From positions 7,802,467 to 7,866,466 of the forward strand of contig NC_135184.1 in assembly GCF_041146795.1 (NCBI RefSeq): a DNA stretch of 64,000 bases. The letters are read 5' to 3'. Source of the stretch: Maylandia zebra (taxonomy: Eukaryota > Chordata > Actinopteri > Cichliformes > Cichlidae). Positions 43,520 through 56,424 of this stretch are shown here, piece after piece. Numbering within the stretch: position 1 is the first letter of the stretch; every line of letters begins with the position of its first letter. A program made the translations under genes and the position numbers. A model generated the notes under the pieces. That model did not search any database. It had not been told where the DNA came from and saw nothing but the letters and a program-made list of their open reading frames with translations.

Positions 43520-46500
43520 ATGGATGGATGGATGGATGGATAGATAGATATAGATATACATATATAGATAGAAATAGATATATATATGTTCAGTTTATTC
43601 AGTTTAGTTTAGTTAGTTACTGTTGTTACTCTCTTGGAACAACTGTGGCCACATCTGCTTACTACACTAATATTATTCAGTCTGCTGAAGGAAATATATG
43701 TAGTTTGTTTTCCACATTCAGACAGCTTTAACACATTCTGGTGCACTCTGTAATAAATATATGGACTTTTTTTTATACCAAATTATGAATATTCATCAAC
43801 AATTGCCTTCTTCCTGCAATGCAGGGACGTGTTCTGCTTGCACCTTTTCACCTACCCGACTGTCATTTTCTTTATCCAGTTTTGAGCTTACTTCAGTATT
43901 TCAAATATCTTCCATTATTAGTAAGGTAAAGTCAATGACATGTCAACTTGATCCACTGCCTTCCAATCTTGTTAAACTTTCCTTCCCCTCTCTTGGCCCA
44001 CTTATTACTAATGTTGTACACTCCGTCCTTATCTCTGGTTCTGTTCCAGCACTTTTAAAAACTGAAATACTTACTCCAGTGCTGAAAAAATGGTTCAGAC
44101 ACAAACAATTTAAAAATTTAGAATCTGCCTTTCCTTTCCAAAATTATTGAACAGTTGGTTTATTGGTTCATAAACGCCTTACTGGAAATAATTTAAATGA
44201 AGAGTTTCAATCTGGTTTATGTTAATTTCCAGTGTAGAAACAGCTCTTGTGAAAGTTACAAATGATCTTTTACCTGTAGGTGATTCCAGACTCATCACTA
44301 TTCTCATTCTCCTTGATCTTAATGCAGCTTTCGATACAATCTCCCATCATATCCTACTCTATAGATCAGCCTCTATTGGCATCAACAATATGGCACTTGC
44401 TTGGTTTCCCTGATACCTCTCCAGTTGTTCACAGTTTGTGCAACTGCATACACAGATCACAATCCAGTTGATTAATTCAGTTTATCTCTGCCTTTCTGCA
44501 ATAATTTCATTTAATTTCACTGTTATGCAGATGACACCCACCTCTATTTGTATTCCAAACCCACTGCCACTCCCCCACCCACATCTGTTTTTGAATGTTT
44601 GTTTGAAATTAATGGTAATAAATCTGAATGTTTTCTTATTGTTACAACATCTACTCTGTCTAAACCTAACAGTTTTTCATTATCTACCGATAATTCCCTT
44701 TGCATACCTTCCTGAGTCTGGATTTCATCATTGATAGTACTATCTCCTCCACAGCACCAGTGTTGGGAAGGTTACTTTTGAAATGTATTCCACTACAGAT
44801 TACAGAATACATGCCCCAAAATGTATTTTGTAACGTATTCCGTTATGTTACTCAATGAGAGTAACGTATTCTGAATACTTTGGATTACTTAATATATTAT
44901 CATGCTTTTTACAACTAATGAATGTCCTGTTCCTGTGTGATTCATTACTATTACTGAAGGCTACTCGCAGGCTACTCAATAGCAACTAGATTTTTAAATC
45001 TTAATATAAAATGAGTAACAGTAGGGTGGACATTAGGTAAGGCTGCACTTTTTGCAGCGATCTCGTATAGAAAACTATTCCGCGCTTATATAAAACAGAT
45101 CCGCGGCTCCGAACTGTAGTAAAGGGACCTCTGGTTAACACGTCGGTTTCCGTGTCGGGCTCATAGCCGAAAACTAGCTTTACTTTGTTGTCTTGGTCAA
45201 CTTTGCTGGCGAGAGACAGAGAGAAGCGTTGAAAGGCTGCTCCAGCGGAACTTGTTGTTTCGGAGGAAAACAGGAACACGGTGTACACTCGAGTCTTAAT
45301 AGCTTACTTACAACTGGGCTCGTCAGGCACTCTTTTTTGGCTGCAGTGGTTATTATTATATTTACATGCTTCCAGCTCCCGTTTCTGCTCGATGACAACT
45401 CGTACTTTTCCACTCACCTTTTTTTCCCTCCCTCGCTCATAGATACATAACGTGTACGGCAGTCCATTCTCCCTGCAGCACGGACTACACTGCCCATGAG
45501 GCTACATTCTTTAGGGCTATGTCTGTAACACTCTGCTATTGCCTTCATATTAAATCATTTTAAAAAAATATTTCTTCACGTCATTATGAGACTCGAGATT
45601 GAGACACGGGCATTTGAGCCTCTTAATGTGTGTTTTGTTTGGGTTTCCACCTGTGTGGAATTACAAAAAATAGAGAGGGCATAGCCTAACATATGAAACA
45701 GGAAAAGACTGCCGTGTAATCCCTTTATTTCAACAAAGTAACGGTATTCTAAATACCACCCTTTTAAACGGTAACTGTAACGGAATACAGTTACTCATAT
45801 TTTGTATTTTAAATACGTAACAGCGGTACATGTATTCCGTTACTCCCCAACACTGCACAGCACATATAAACAATATCACCCAGTCGGCCTACCTTCATCT
45901 TCGCAATATTAACTGCTTTCATTTCTCACTTACTCAAACAATACTGCCATACTTGTCAATGCTCTTGTCATATCTCGGCTTGATTACTGTAAATCTCTTC
46001 TCTGTGGTTAGAATTCTAGAATTTTTTTATGCTTTTGTTTTGGGGTTTTAGTTGTGTATTTTATTCCCATTTAGTGGTGTGTGTGTGTGTGTGTTTTTAA
46101 ATTTCTGTACTAATGTAAGGTGACCTTGAGGCTTTTGAAAGGTGCCTATAAATAAAATGTATTACTATTATTGTTGTTATAAGTTACTTATCTCACCCCA
46201 ATCCAGCTAACTGTCTTGGTCTTTACTCATCTAACGGGACTGCAAATCTAACCAACGCCACCTCTGCTGCAGTCGAGTTCTGGGAGTGAGTTCAATTCAC
46301 TTATAATTTAAAGAGCTCTCATGAGTAAAATTTGAATTCTGATGCAATCGCTGCAAGTTTCTGTATAAATCCACTAATTACTTTAATTGAACATAACAAA
46401 TTATAAATTAATTAAAAACATGATTTTTGTTTTTCCTAATTTTCCCTCTCTGAGGCGTCGGATGCTGGGTATGTCTGCAGGTATCGAGGAAATGGGCGGT

Positions 46501-49500
46501 GTGAGGTGGGAGCTGGCTCTTTGTTTACTGGGCAGCTGGGTGTTCTGTTACTTCAGCATTTGGAAAGGTGTCAGATCTTCTGGAAAGGTCACTGGAAGTA
46601 TTTTGATAACTTTAAGCTGAACTCTTTTTTTGTATCACAAGATTTTAAATAAACTTATTTTTTTTCTTTTCAGGTAGCCTATTTCACAGCCCCATTTCCC
46701 TATGTGATACTCCTAATACTGCTCATTAGAGGGCTCACTTTACCAGGAGCATGGGAAGGAATTTACTTCTACCTGTATCCAGATGTGAACCAGCTGGCTA
46801 ACCTTGAGGTATATTGCTTACTTAATTTCATGTACACCATCGTGGTTGCCAGCATGACAAACTTGAATAAATACCATTAATTTAAAAATACTGATTTCTA
46901 CTGTTTTCTTTTTTTGGACTCTGCTGTAGGACCTTTAATTGAGCTAACCAACATATAAATATTCCCATAAAAACCAATTTCAAATAGAATACAGCCTTTT
47001 CTGGTACATGCATCTGATATATATATTTTTCTGTTACAGGTCTGGATTGAGGCAGGCTCTCAAATATTCTTCTCCTACAGCCTGACGATGGGGACTCTAA
47101 ATGTTCTGGGCAGCTACAATGATTACAACAATAACTGTTATAAGTAGGTACAAGTTACATGAATTGTCACCTTTATTGGATTTAAAAATAGGTTTAACTA
47201 TTATATATCCAATTATATGAAAAAATACAGACTTTATGATTGCTTTACTTTGCCCCCCAGAGACTGCTTTTGGCTGTGTCTGCTGAACAGCGGAACCAGT
47301 TTTGTTGCTGGGTTTGTCGTCTTCTCTGTACTGGGATTCATGGCAGAGAAACAGGGTGTAACTGTGGATGCTGTGGCTGAGTCAGGTATAACTTCTTGTG
47401 CATATAAAGATTCAGAGTGAAGTCAAGGTTTTAGGCTCTTTCAGCTCTGTTGATGTATTTTGAAGCAAAAGAGTTCTGAAAGCAAGTATTAATTCGAACA
47501 AGGTTTTGTATTAATGTTTTATGGTGAGTATAGACTTCGTTCTTGTTTAACTGTGATTCACAGGTCCAGGTCTGGCCTTCATTGCTTACCCTCAGGCTAC
47601 AGCGATGATGCCTTTGCCACAGTTCTGGACCGTCTGCTTTTTCCTGATGCTCATTCTGCTCAGTGTCGACACACATGTAGGAATGTTGTACTGACTGTTT
47701 ATTAACTAACAACTGTTCAGTTGAATATAAACCTGAAAACAGTCACTCATAATCCTGTCTCCAGTTTGTGACAGTAGAGAGTGTCATCACCTCCATCAGT
47801 GACTTGTTTCCGACATTGTTTCGTGCTCCAGTGAGGCATGAGATCTTTGTCTTTATCTTCTGTTCAGCCTTCTTTCTCATCCATCTGACCATGGTCACCG
47901 AGGTAAAAAATAACCAAATAAATGCTTAAAATGCTGGTTGTTTTTCTAAGCTTTGTTAATTATTAAAACACTTTCTCATTCTCCGCCAGGGAGGAATTTA
48001 CATATTCCAGCTTATTGATTACTACGGTTGCACCAGAGCTTGTCAGGATTGTATGGCTGTTTGTCAGTGTGTGGCTATAGCCTGGATTTTTGGTGAGTAT
48101 TTGACTACATATAGAAGACATTACCGTAATGAGCAGATGGTCACAGATGGTCAAATGCTGAGTGAGTAGCCAAGTAGAAAAATAGACGTAAAACCCAAAT
48201 GCAGCACATAATTTATTTGATTTTCAGACAAAATGAGTAAAAGCCACACTGAGCAAAGTAGGATGACATTTTTACTCAGTGTCTTTCTTACTGTTGAATT
48301 ATAAATACTGAGCTTAACTGAGACGTGTGGCTCCTGTAGAGGTTGCTCTAGGCTTTTTTGTGACCTTCCATGAGTCACCAGTGTGCTCCTGGGGTACTTT
48401 TGGTAGGCTGTCCACTCCTGGGAAGGTCCACCACTCTTTCAAGTTTTCTCCATTTCTAAAATTGTCTGCCCCCATGGTTGACTGGAAACCCAAAGCTTTT
48501 AAAATGGTGTTAACTGCTTTCCATAAATGGCGCAAAATAAGAAAAGGGTTTATACCATATCTTTACATGAACCTCTGAACTTCCAACAGGTGCTGATCGT
48601 TTTTCCAACATTATTCAGGACATGGCAGGACAGAAACCATCTGCCTTCTTTAATCTGTGCTGGAGATACATCATTCCTCTGCTGACACTTGTGAGTCCAA
48701 AACATTGATAACGGATGGATAGGTGGTGATACATTTTAACAAGTTGATCACAATTTATGTTTGTTACAGTTTCGAAATTTAACTGCATCAAAGTGAGATG
48801 GCAATTATTCACTAGTCTAATCCTCATTACTGATTTTAACGTTGCCATCATCTCTTTCAGTAATTATTGTAATTATGGGATATAACCATGTAAGAACTAT
48901 GTATCTAAATTTTATTTTGTGATTCACCCAACCTTTCCAGTCTTCCTTCATCTTGTACCTCGTTGATTATCAACACCTCAAGATTAACAACTCGTACGTT
49001 TACCCAGACTGGGCATACACACTAGGATGGGCCATGACTCTGTCGTCTGTTCTCATGGTACCACTGTTCGCAGCTGTACAGATGTATTTAACACCAGGCA
49101 CCTTCAGACAGGTCAGTGCTCAGTGAAGATACTCCTGCTATTTTGCCACACACTGTTAACACCGACCTTTTTCTTCTTCGTTTAGTAGAATCAATACATA
49201 ACATTTAAAAGAATAAAGCCAGCCAGCTATGGTAATTCACAGGTGTGACACTGCGTGGCTTAGTTCAAAGGCAAGTTCAACAAAACTTGTTAACCCATTA
49301 ATATTGTTTAATTTTACAAAGCTGACAAATAGGCTCGTCTTTCAGTGATGGTCTTTTGTCCTATTTTTCATGGCTTGAGAATTAGAAAAATGTAAATATT
49401 TATCTTCATTATTTCATGTTATGATGGTTCGACCCTCCTCTATCACAAATTAGCACAGGTATGCACTGGGAGTTTATAAAACTGCAATATTTTGTAGAGG

Positions 49501-50193
49501 TAAAGATGCAGGCTTGATCTTAAAAAAGCATGGCTCTGAAAATCTGGTAACTTTTAGTTGTATGTACAGCTGTACACTATGATTATATGCTAGCAGTTTA
49601 TTATAGACTTTTAGACAGTTAACTTTATTACTGTTGAATTGAATTGAATTCAGTTTTATTTATATAGTGCCAAATCATAACAACAGTCGCCTCAAGGTGC
49701 TTTATATTGTAAGGTAGACCGTACAATAATTCATACAGAGAAAAAACCCAACAATCATATGACCCCCTATGAGCAAGCACTGTGGCGACAGTGGGAAGGA
49801 AAAACTCCCTTTTAACAGGAAGAAACCTCTGGCAGACCAGGCTCAGGGAGGGGCGGAGCCATCTGCTGCAACTGGTTCGGGTGAGAGAAGGAAGACAGGA
49901 TGAAAGACATGCTGTGGAAGAGAGCCAGAAACTCATGACTCACACCTTACATAATCAATCACATAAACCTACCGCAGTCATGGCTGAATGGCTTAATATA
50001 TAATCACAGCCAAGTTTTCAATGTATTAACTAATCAGTCGTCCTTTTCTGTGTTCCAGCGTTTGCCCATCCTTTGTCGTCCTGCTGAGGAGACAGTGAAG
50101 CAGACAGAAAATGAGGGAATGAAACTAAGTCGCGACAACTGTAAAGCTGAAGCCCTTTGCGGGGACCGTGTTTCCAGTTCACTTAAAACTTAA
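42393..50193 (+). CDS. SLC6-family Na+/Cl--dependent transporter (GABA/betaine/taurine-type), 14 coding exons
   Basis: Plasma-membrane symporter with 12 membrane helices of the LeuT fold. Exons: 42393-42546, 42630-42764, 42895-43032, 46207-46285, 46455-46587, 46674-46808, 47040-47143, 47261-47385, 47564-47676, 47765-47902, 47990-48092, 48590-48690, 48941-49111, 50059-50193. Total 1764 nt, 587 residues, all junctions in phase. TM1 has [18 protein letters not shown]; extracellular loop 2 has the C136/C145 pair and sequons at N152, N156 and N159. Chloride-site residues Q266 and S270 (TM6), N302 and S306 (TM7) and sodium-site D370-T371 (TM8) are present. It belongs with SLC6A1/6/8/11/12/13 relatives, but residue 32 in TM1 is Asn where GAT2, GAT3 and BGT1 have Glu, so the substrate is open; possibly a fish-specific member such as slc6a22. 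The ATG follows a short leader. An AATAAA is at 50248-50253. The exon 5 donor (gtcact) is weak. Confidence 0.93.
43478..43600. repeat. Compound microsatellite in SLC6 intron 3
   Basis: (TA)n at about 43478-43517, then (GGAT)n at about 43518-43541, then GATA/TATAGA-type units to about 43590. Likely length-variable between individuals. Confidence 0.9.
43800..46175 (+). mobile_element. Old L2/Maui-like LINE remnant, split by a hAT insertion
   Basis: Broken plus-strand frames keep reverse transcriptase phrases: [20 protein letters not shown], then [13 protein letters not shown] with [19 protein letters not shown] (motif A), and after the insertion [12 protein letters not shown]. The 3' end near 46105-46175 reads gtgaccttgaggcttttgaa and aataaaatgtattacta, a typical fish LINE terminus. 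Stops and frameshifts show it is dead. Sense-oriented in SLC6 intron 3. Confidence 0.75.
44758..45855. mobile_element. hAT-type non-autonomous element with 8-bp target duplication
   Basis: Starts CAGTGTTGGGAAGGTTAC and ends in the near reverse complement GTTACTCCCCAACACTG. It is flanked on both sides by CACAGCAC (44750-44757 and 45856-45863), a perfect 8-bp duplication diagnostic of hAT insertion. 1098 bp; the interior has ORFs to 95 codons but no transposase domain I recognise. It interrupts the LINE remnant, so it is the younger insertion. Confidence 0.9.
49630..49960. repeat. Dispersed percomorph repeat in SLC6 intron 13
   Basis: Begins ttgaattgaattcagtttta, passes through gtgccaaatcataacaacag, cgcctcaaggtgctttatat, gcgacagtgggaaggaaaaa and aacaggaagaaacctctggc, and ends near gggaggggcggagccatctg. 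I know this order as a high-copy interspersed repeat of perch-like fish. A 102-codon ORF across it is not a gene. Confidence 0.7.
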
Positions 50194-50937
50194 GGTTAAA
50201 AACCTTTTCAGCTCTCATGACTTTGTAGTAATCAGCAATGATTTATTAATAAATTCACAATTAAATGAAAACAAACTTTAATGGTTGTTCATTTTGGACA
50301 TGTCTCAAGTCTTTTGTTTTAGCACACTGTCTATACAAAGAACCAGTTACATACTCATGTTGTTAGCATTTTATAAACTTTGTAAATTAGAAAATTACAT
50401 TTAAAAGACAGTAAAAATACTGACGATAAGCAAACAGGGTTTCAGTATTGTCTGAAATAACAGCAAATGTTGATGATACCAAAAGTGTAATTAAAGTGAA
50501 CTAATTAGATTTTCGACAGCAGAGTTAAAGTAGCCTTTGAGCCTCCCATTCGCCAAAGATTTACATGGGAGGCATTTAGATATCTACAGATGTCAGCTAA
50601 CTAAATGGTTTTAGTTAATTAAAATAACATTGAATGAGTGCACACACAGTTGATTATATTATTAAATGGATGTTTTCAATATACTCTGCACTGTATACTG
50701 TAAATATATATGAGAATCATAGTTTTTCACATCTTTATGCAGAGTTTTTTTTTAGTTCTCACTGAGGTTCTGTTGTATGTGATACTGTTAGACAAAGTAT
50801 TTAGTCAGCAGGTCAGCGATCAAAGTGCTTATCAAACAATGCAGCAGCTATGCCCGTTACTGCCTGGTGTGAGTCTGATCGTGTCACACATCCCCCAGTG
50901 TGATTTGATTGGTAAATGAATGAGCTTGCATAGCCAG

Positions 50938-53900
50938 CCCCTTATTGTACCAGGTGAAGTCTTTGACATCAAGATGAACAGTGGAAGAAGAACAAGGAAT
51001 CAAAACAAAAGACAGAGGATGGCGGACCAGCAGAAACATATTTAATTTTTGCACAAAATGTTTGTTCTGTTGATGGGAAACAGCTTATTTTTGTACCACG
51101 TGTCTCTTTTTCACTAAAGGTGCCGTATGATCTGTTACAGTTACTATAGTTTTGTATTTTCTAATTATTATAATTTTTTATTCTTATTTTGTCTTTATTT
51201 TTAATTCGGTTTAATTTCAGTTAGTTTCCAGAGTTTTCTTGTTTAGTTTCTTGATTAAAACTGTTTATTTTTAGTTTATTTTTAGTCGTTTCAGCGATAG
51301 TTTTCATCTTTTTAATTATAAACGTGAAGGAGGGCATATGTCAGAGGCGAGATTTAGAAAAACAAAACAACAAACAGTACAGCTACAATAAAAACACAGA
51401 TTGTTAAAGCAGTTGACTCACAGTCTTGTAGACATCCAGAGTCTCAATAAACCACCGATCCCTCAGGCAAATTGTATTTTTAACCAAACTAACAGAAAAA
51501 TAAGGATATTTGGCAATATTATATTGTTTTGTTATTTTTATTTTAGTTAACTAAAATGTTGTTTTCACGTTTCACGGTTTCAGTTTAGTTGGCCAGTACA
51601 CCAAGAAGGATTAGTTACACAATACAAGAAACTGTGTCAACTTTAAAGGTTAGTCTTACGTGACTGAAATGGAACCAAAGCTGATCATTACAATTTGGAG
51701 AAAAGATTGAAGGACCTAAACTTTGAAGTGAGGTGTTATGATAACTACAAGCTGGAGGCAGTCCTAGATGTTGTCAAATTGTCAGTAAGAGCCAAATATG
51801 GCTCACCCAGCTACTGTTCCCAAAAATCTTTAACCAACCTCCACAGACAAAGTAAGCATTTATTTTGATAATCAGGCATGCAAATCATTAAACTTCATGA
51901 CTTCAGCTATAGTATAATCCAAGTCTGGGCTCTCGTCTACCTGCTGTTCTCATTCAGCTCTCAGCTGCTCTGGGCCAGCTCTGAGAACACGTGAAACATG
52001 GGTAAAATTAGATAATGGAGTTTAATTTGGGGAATAATACTGTTTCATATTAACTTCTTTCTAGGTACCTTCACCCATTGCCTTCACAAATAACACTGTT
52101 TATTCCCCAAACCATCTGTCTGGGGCTCAGATTTACCATCATTCCTCAGCAAATTAGCAAAAACTACTGTAACACACAGAGACTCTAGGTCTGACCAGCC
52201 ATTGCAGCCGTTGGCAAAAGATGACAACCAATACAATTCTAAAAGATAATTTATTAGTACAATGACCAAAAATATGAAGGGACAAAACAGTCCAGTGTCC
52301 CAAGTCAGCTTCATTTTACATGTCAACCACTTAAACGGGGATCAGTGGTTGTCCTCCAAGACCCACCACCCTGTAAGTAGAAGGCCAGTAATCACTCCGG
52401 CTTCAGCAACCCAAACTTGCCTTTAGGCTTTGCTATATAGTAGGCCCTGACAGAGAGAGAAAATATCACCCCATCTCCATGATACAATTCACAGAGCAGA
52501 AAACTGTTCACCATAAATATATTTAAATCAAGTCATCTTAGATCTGGCCATATGACACACCTGCGCAGAGAGACAAAATATCACAGCAGTGTTTGTAGTA
52601 TGGGATATAAGTAGAGTATTCGAATACAGCTGCACTAAATTAATCCACCCCCATCACAGCCATTTGCTCACAACAAATATGACATACAAAATTGTCGAAC
52701 CCCTCTACAGCCACTAATCCCTCGCTTTACCGAGCTCACTGGCTCATTTTAGCTTACATTGTCTAAACTCAGAGTCTAACTTATGACCTTGTTATGGATT
52801 TTATTGAGCACATGACCAATTATTTTCTTCAAACTTTTTCAGAAGTACATCCTTCCTGTTCTGGCACTGGTGAGTCAAAACAAGGAGCCTTTAGATCTTA
52901 AAAAATTGAAGCCAATCTAAAGTGCCCTGAATTCTATCTAATGACCAGTGAGGGTCATCTCCTCTGTGGAAAAAAGACGTATGATTGTGTCAAACTCATT
53001 TTAGTTCAAAAAAACCACAGACAGCCTAATTTATTCTCTAGTGAGTTGGACGAGTAGAGCCCAAACATCCATCCATTTGTTTTTAACTATTTATCCATTT
53101 CAGGGTCACAGGGGGGTGGAGCCTTTACCAGTAAAACTATATGTAACAGCTGGCAACTTGCCTAACTCAATATTTTTACCTTTTTTAACTTCTTTTCAAT
53201 GCTTTTTCAATCCTTTGGTGTAATGCTGGCTTTGCATCACCACACCCGGAATATTTATGCAGTATATTAACAATACAATTATGTCACTTTGCAATGTTAT
53301 CCAGCAGGACGAACAAGACCGAGGGCAGTTAAAAAGGGTTCTTATTTATGTTCTTATTTAGCACTTTTCTACTCTTCCCGAGCTCTCAAAGCACTTTATG
53401 CAACTTGCAACACAGAAGCATCTTTTTCTATTCTGTTTCTATGTAAGTGCTTTCTATCTAACACTCACACACATTCACACTCTGATGGATGCAACTCTTG
53501 TCCAAGGATATTTGTCATGCAGACTGGAGCAGCCAGGGATCAAACCACCAACCTGTTAATTAGTAGATGACCTGCTCTTCAGCCCCAAGTCTTCATGTTT
53601 GACACTCGTGTTATAGAAGACATAATGAGCCTTGTCCTTATTTCATCTGCAGCTTCATTAAACATTTTCCTGATGGAGCTTCAGTATTTGGCTGGTTTTC
53701 AGCAATAATTCATTCCAGTGCTGAATAACTGTGGGTAACACAACCTCCTCACCTTTTCATCTTCCCTCCATCCTCTCTGTGCTGATTAGCAGCACCTCAA
53801 GATTAATGACTTGTACATTTACCCTGAGTGGGTGTAAGCACTATGATGGATCAGGACTTTGTGCTCTGTTTTCTTGCTGCCAATGTTGGTATTTGAACAG

Positions 53901-54600
53901 ATGCGTTTGACAGCTGGTACCTTCAGACAGGTTAGTGTTATACCGATGCTTTTCTGCTGTATCTTCCAAATAGATCAACACACTTATTTTATTCCATGAT
54001 CACCCCCCAGTCGGTGATCTGCAAGATCATGATAACTTTAAGTTACTTATACTTCACCTGGGTGCCAAAATATCTAGCTAGTCATTCCAGAGTTTGTCTT
54101 TTCTTCGTCACCCCACTGAACATCTGCCCTGGCAGAGGAGACCAATGGGACAGGAGGGAACAGCTGCTGAAATGATGACTTAACCAGTGACAGCTTAATG
54201 TAACCTGTAAAATCACATTACCAATTAATCAACTGATTATTCAGCCAAATGCTACAAGGGCAGATGGCCAAGTAAAATAGATCTTGTATGCATATTTTTT
54301 CTTTTTTCTGGGTTTACAATTTTAGTCTAGATTTTATTTATTTTTATGCTTTGTTGCATATCTTCAAGAGCCTCAAAAACATTAAACTCTTCAGTTTGCA
54401 CCTACTAGCATCAGCTAGCACTCCTAAACCATCACAGATATGTTTTTACTTTATTTTATTTTATATCAAATGCTTCTTTGTCTCGTATGAATTTTGTATG
54501 AATCTGATTCCTTTAAATGTTCTGTCACTGGTCCTCACTAAGCTGCCACCTTTTGATCTCGATCTTCAGTTTTGTGATCATCAGATTTAATAGCAAACAT
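50938..54600 (+). pseudogene. Dead copy D of the SLC6 transporter gene
   Basis: Exon remnants lie in the order of the intact gene: exon 1 after a kept acceptor at 50953, with ATG at about 50972 and MNSGRRTRNQN-like text; exon 2 near 51590-51640 (GQYT-like, then stop); exon 3 at about 51886-52003 (VWALVYLLFSFSSQL, then TGA where the intact gene has TGG); exon 12 end near 52843-52872; exon 13 at about 53757-53932 with stops; exon 14 near 54095-54140. Exons 4-11 are missing. Unrelated AT-rich text at 51130-51600 looks like an inserted repeat, and 52050-52800 is unexplained. Confidence 0.8.
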
Positions 54601-56000
54601 GAAACAGTCCAATAGCTGACAATTTCTAACTAGTTCTAAGGACTCCACTATTTTCATTTAATATTAGTCAAGTCTAAGATGCTTGTGATTTTTGTGGAAT
54701 CTACTCAGATTATTTTCTTACTGCTGTTTCAGTTTCGTCATTGTTTCCATATTTTCTATATAACTTATGTGCACTGCTTGTGATCACAAAAGTGTAACAC
54801 AGAGTCAGACAGACCAACTTCAGGGAAAACAGTCTTTCTAATTAGGAAGCATAAAACACTGCAGCACAAAGCAAAGTGCAGAAAAATGAGTCAGGAGGGA
54901 TTAAACATTTCCTTCTTTTTGAGGGCTGTCTTGTTGCCTGCTGCCAGTTTCATTTGCACCAAAGCAGGTGACTGAATTTGTAACTGGACAGATTCATGTG
55001 TCTAATCTTTACTGACATTTATTTTTGGAGGTGAGGTATTTATTTAAATCTTTTATCATTTTATCCCAGGGATCCATACATTTCCTTTTTCATTGAGACA
55101 ATTTTTGTATTTTTACTGTCATTTTTATGTTTGGCTTTTCATTTTTTTGGGAAAATGTTAATATATTTTCTTAATGGAAACTAAAAGTGACTCCACATGC
55201 TGAATATTACATAAAATTCAAATGCAAAAACAAGACAGACCATTGTTGTTGTTGTATTTTCAAACTTTTTAATAATCATTTTTTAATAGAAGAATATAAC
55301 CCATCTAGGTTATTTTCATTGAGTCTCTGAGTCAAGAGGACAGGGGAAGCTTGCTTAAAGAGATCAAGGATGTGCAGGTGTGTAGAAGTGCTTTTACATT
55401 CAAGGGATAACAGAGGTGTGGCACAGCTGGACTAAAGAAACCAAAATTACCTTTTCAGTTTTGACTCATGTTACAGCTATTTAGAATAATCAACCTTTCT
55501 GTTTTTCATTGTTTGCACTAACTCTTGTCACACTTGTTGCACCTTAATTAGTAAGTTTTATTAAAAGTAGTGGTTTTAATAGTTTAGGATCAGTTGTGTC
55601 AAATGTCATATTAACTGACATCGGTTTAAAATGAGCCTGAAAGGTGCTCATTTTAAACAAATCAGTGATTTGACAAAATTACTGAAGCATCCATTAGGAG
55701 AGGAGCTGAGGAGTAGAATCGAGGACGTACAATGAGGGAAATAAAAAAGGTCAGTAAACTAGATCTAAGGTTCTTAACTTAAAAACGATGACAAATAATT
55801 TACTCAATAACTTTCCAAAAATCTTTTGGATACACATAGAAAATGCAGACAAATCAGGGAAAACTTGAAATAAAGATCAGTAAAGTAATATATTCTAGCT
55901 GCTAAAGACCCCCCCCCCCATTTCAATGTGCCTATAGCACTGTGGAAAAGTAATGAGCTGTCCCTCATTTCTTTTTATATTATTAGGAAAATGCAAAATA
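54600..56000. other. Spacer with no recognisable gene
   Basis: No exon or domain seen. Contains a 13-bp perfect hairpin (55624-55636 with 55646-55658, loop 9) and a C run at about 55911-55919. Confidence 0.4.
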
Positions 56001-56079
56001 GGTGCAGTTATTAGGTGCACTTGTTACCAGCTGGCAAGTCTGTAGTTCATATGACCACCTTTATTCTGGAACAAGATTC

Positions 56080-56390
56080 CTCACACCATGGGCTGAACCA
56101 TGACAGAGCCTCCACCCTGTTTTATAGATGGCTGTAGACACTCACTGTCGTACCGCTCTCCTGAGCTCCACTCACTAGAAACAAAAATCTCAAATTTGGA
56201 AGAATTACTCCATAAGACCTGTAGCCACTGATTTTCAGTCCAGGTCTTGTGTAATTTGCCATACATAAGCCTTTTCTTCAGATTTCTGTAAGAATGACAT
56301 CCTGACAGCCACCCTTTGTTTGAGATCATTTCTGATGAGGTTTTGGTAGCTCCCTGGTTTGGTCACATGATATATTAAAAGGGAGGCATA
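56080..56390 (-). mobile_element. Tc1/mariner transposase remnant
   Basis: The minus-strand frame contains KTWTENQWLQVLWSNSSKFE followed by IFV, then CLQPSIKQGGGSVMV. This is the Tc1 core around the second catalytic Asp, where active copies have VLWSDESKFEIF and GGGSVMVWG. Here the Asp of SDES is replaced (SNSS), and only about 100 residues remain. No inverted terminal repeats were found. Confidence 0.8.
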
Positions 56391-56424
56391 ATAATAACAA
56401 CTCAATTTGCTACTGCAGCAATAG

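Noticed and set aside
43516..43731. 71-codon plus-strand ORF
   Set aside because: Translation of the compound microsatellite and its flank.
56081..56329. 82-codon minus-strand ORF as a host gene
   Set aside because: Its motifs are those of a Tc1 transposase core with a lost catalytic Asp.
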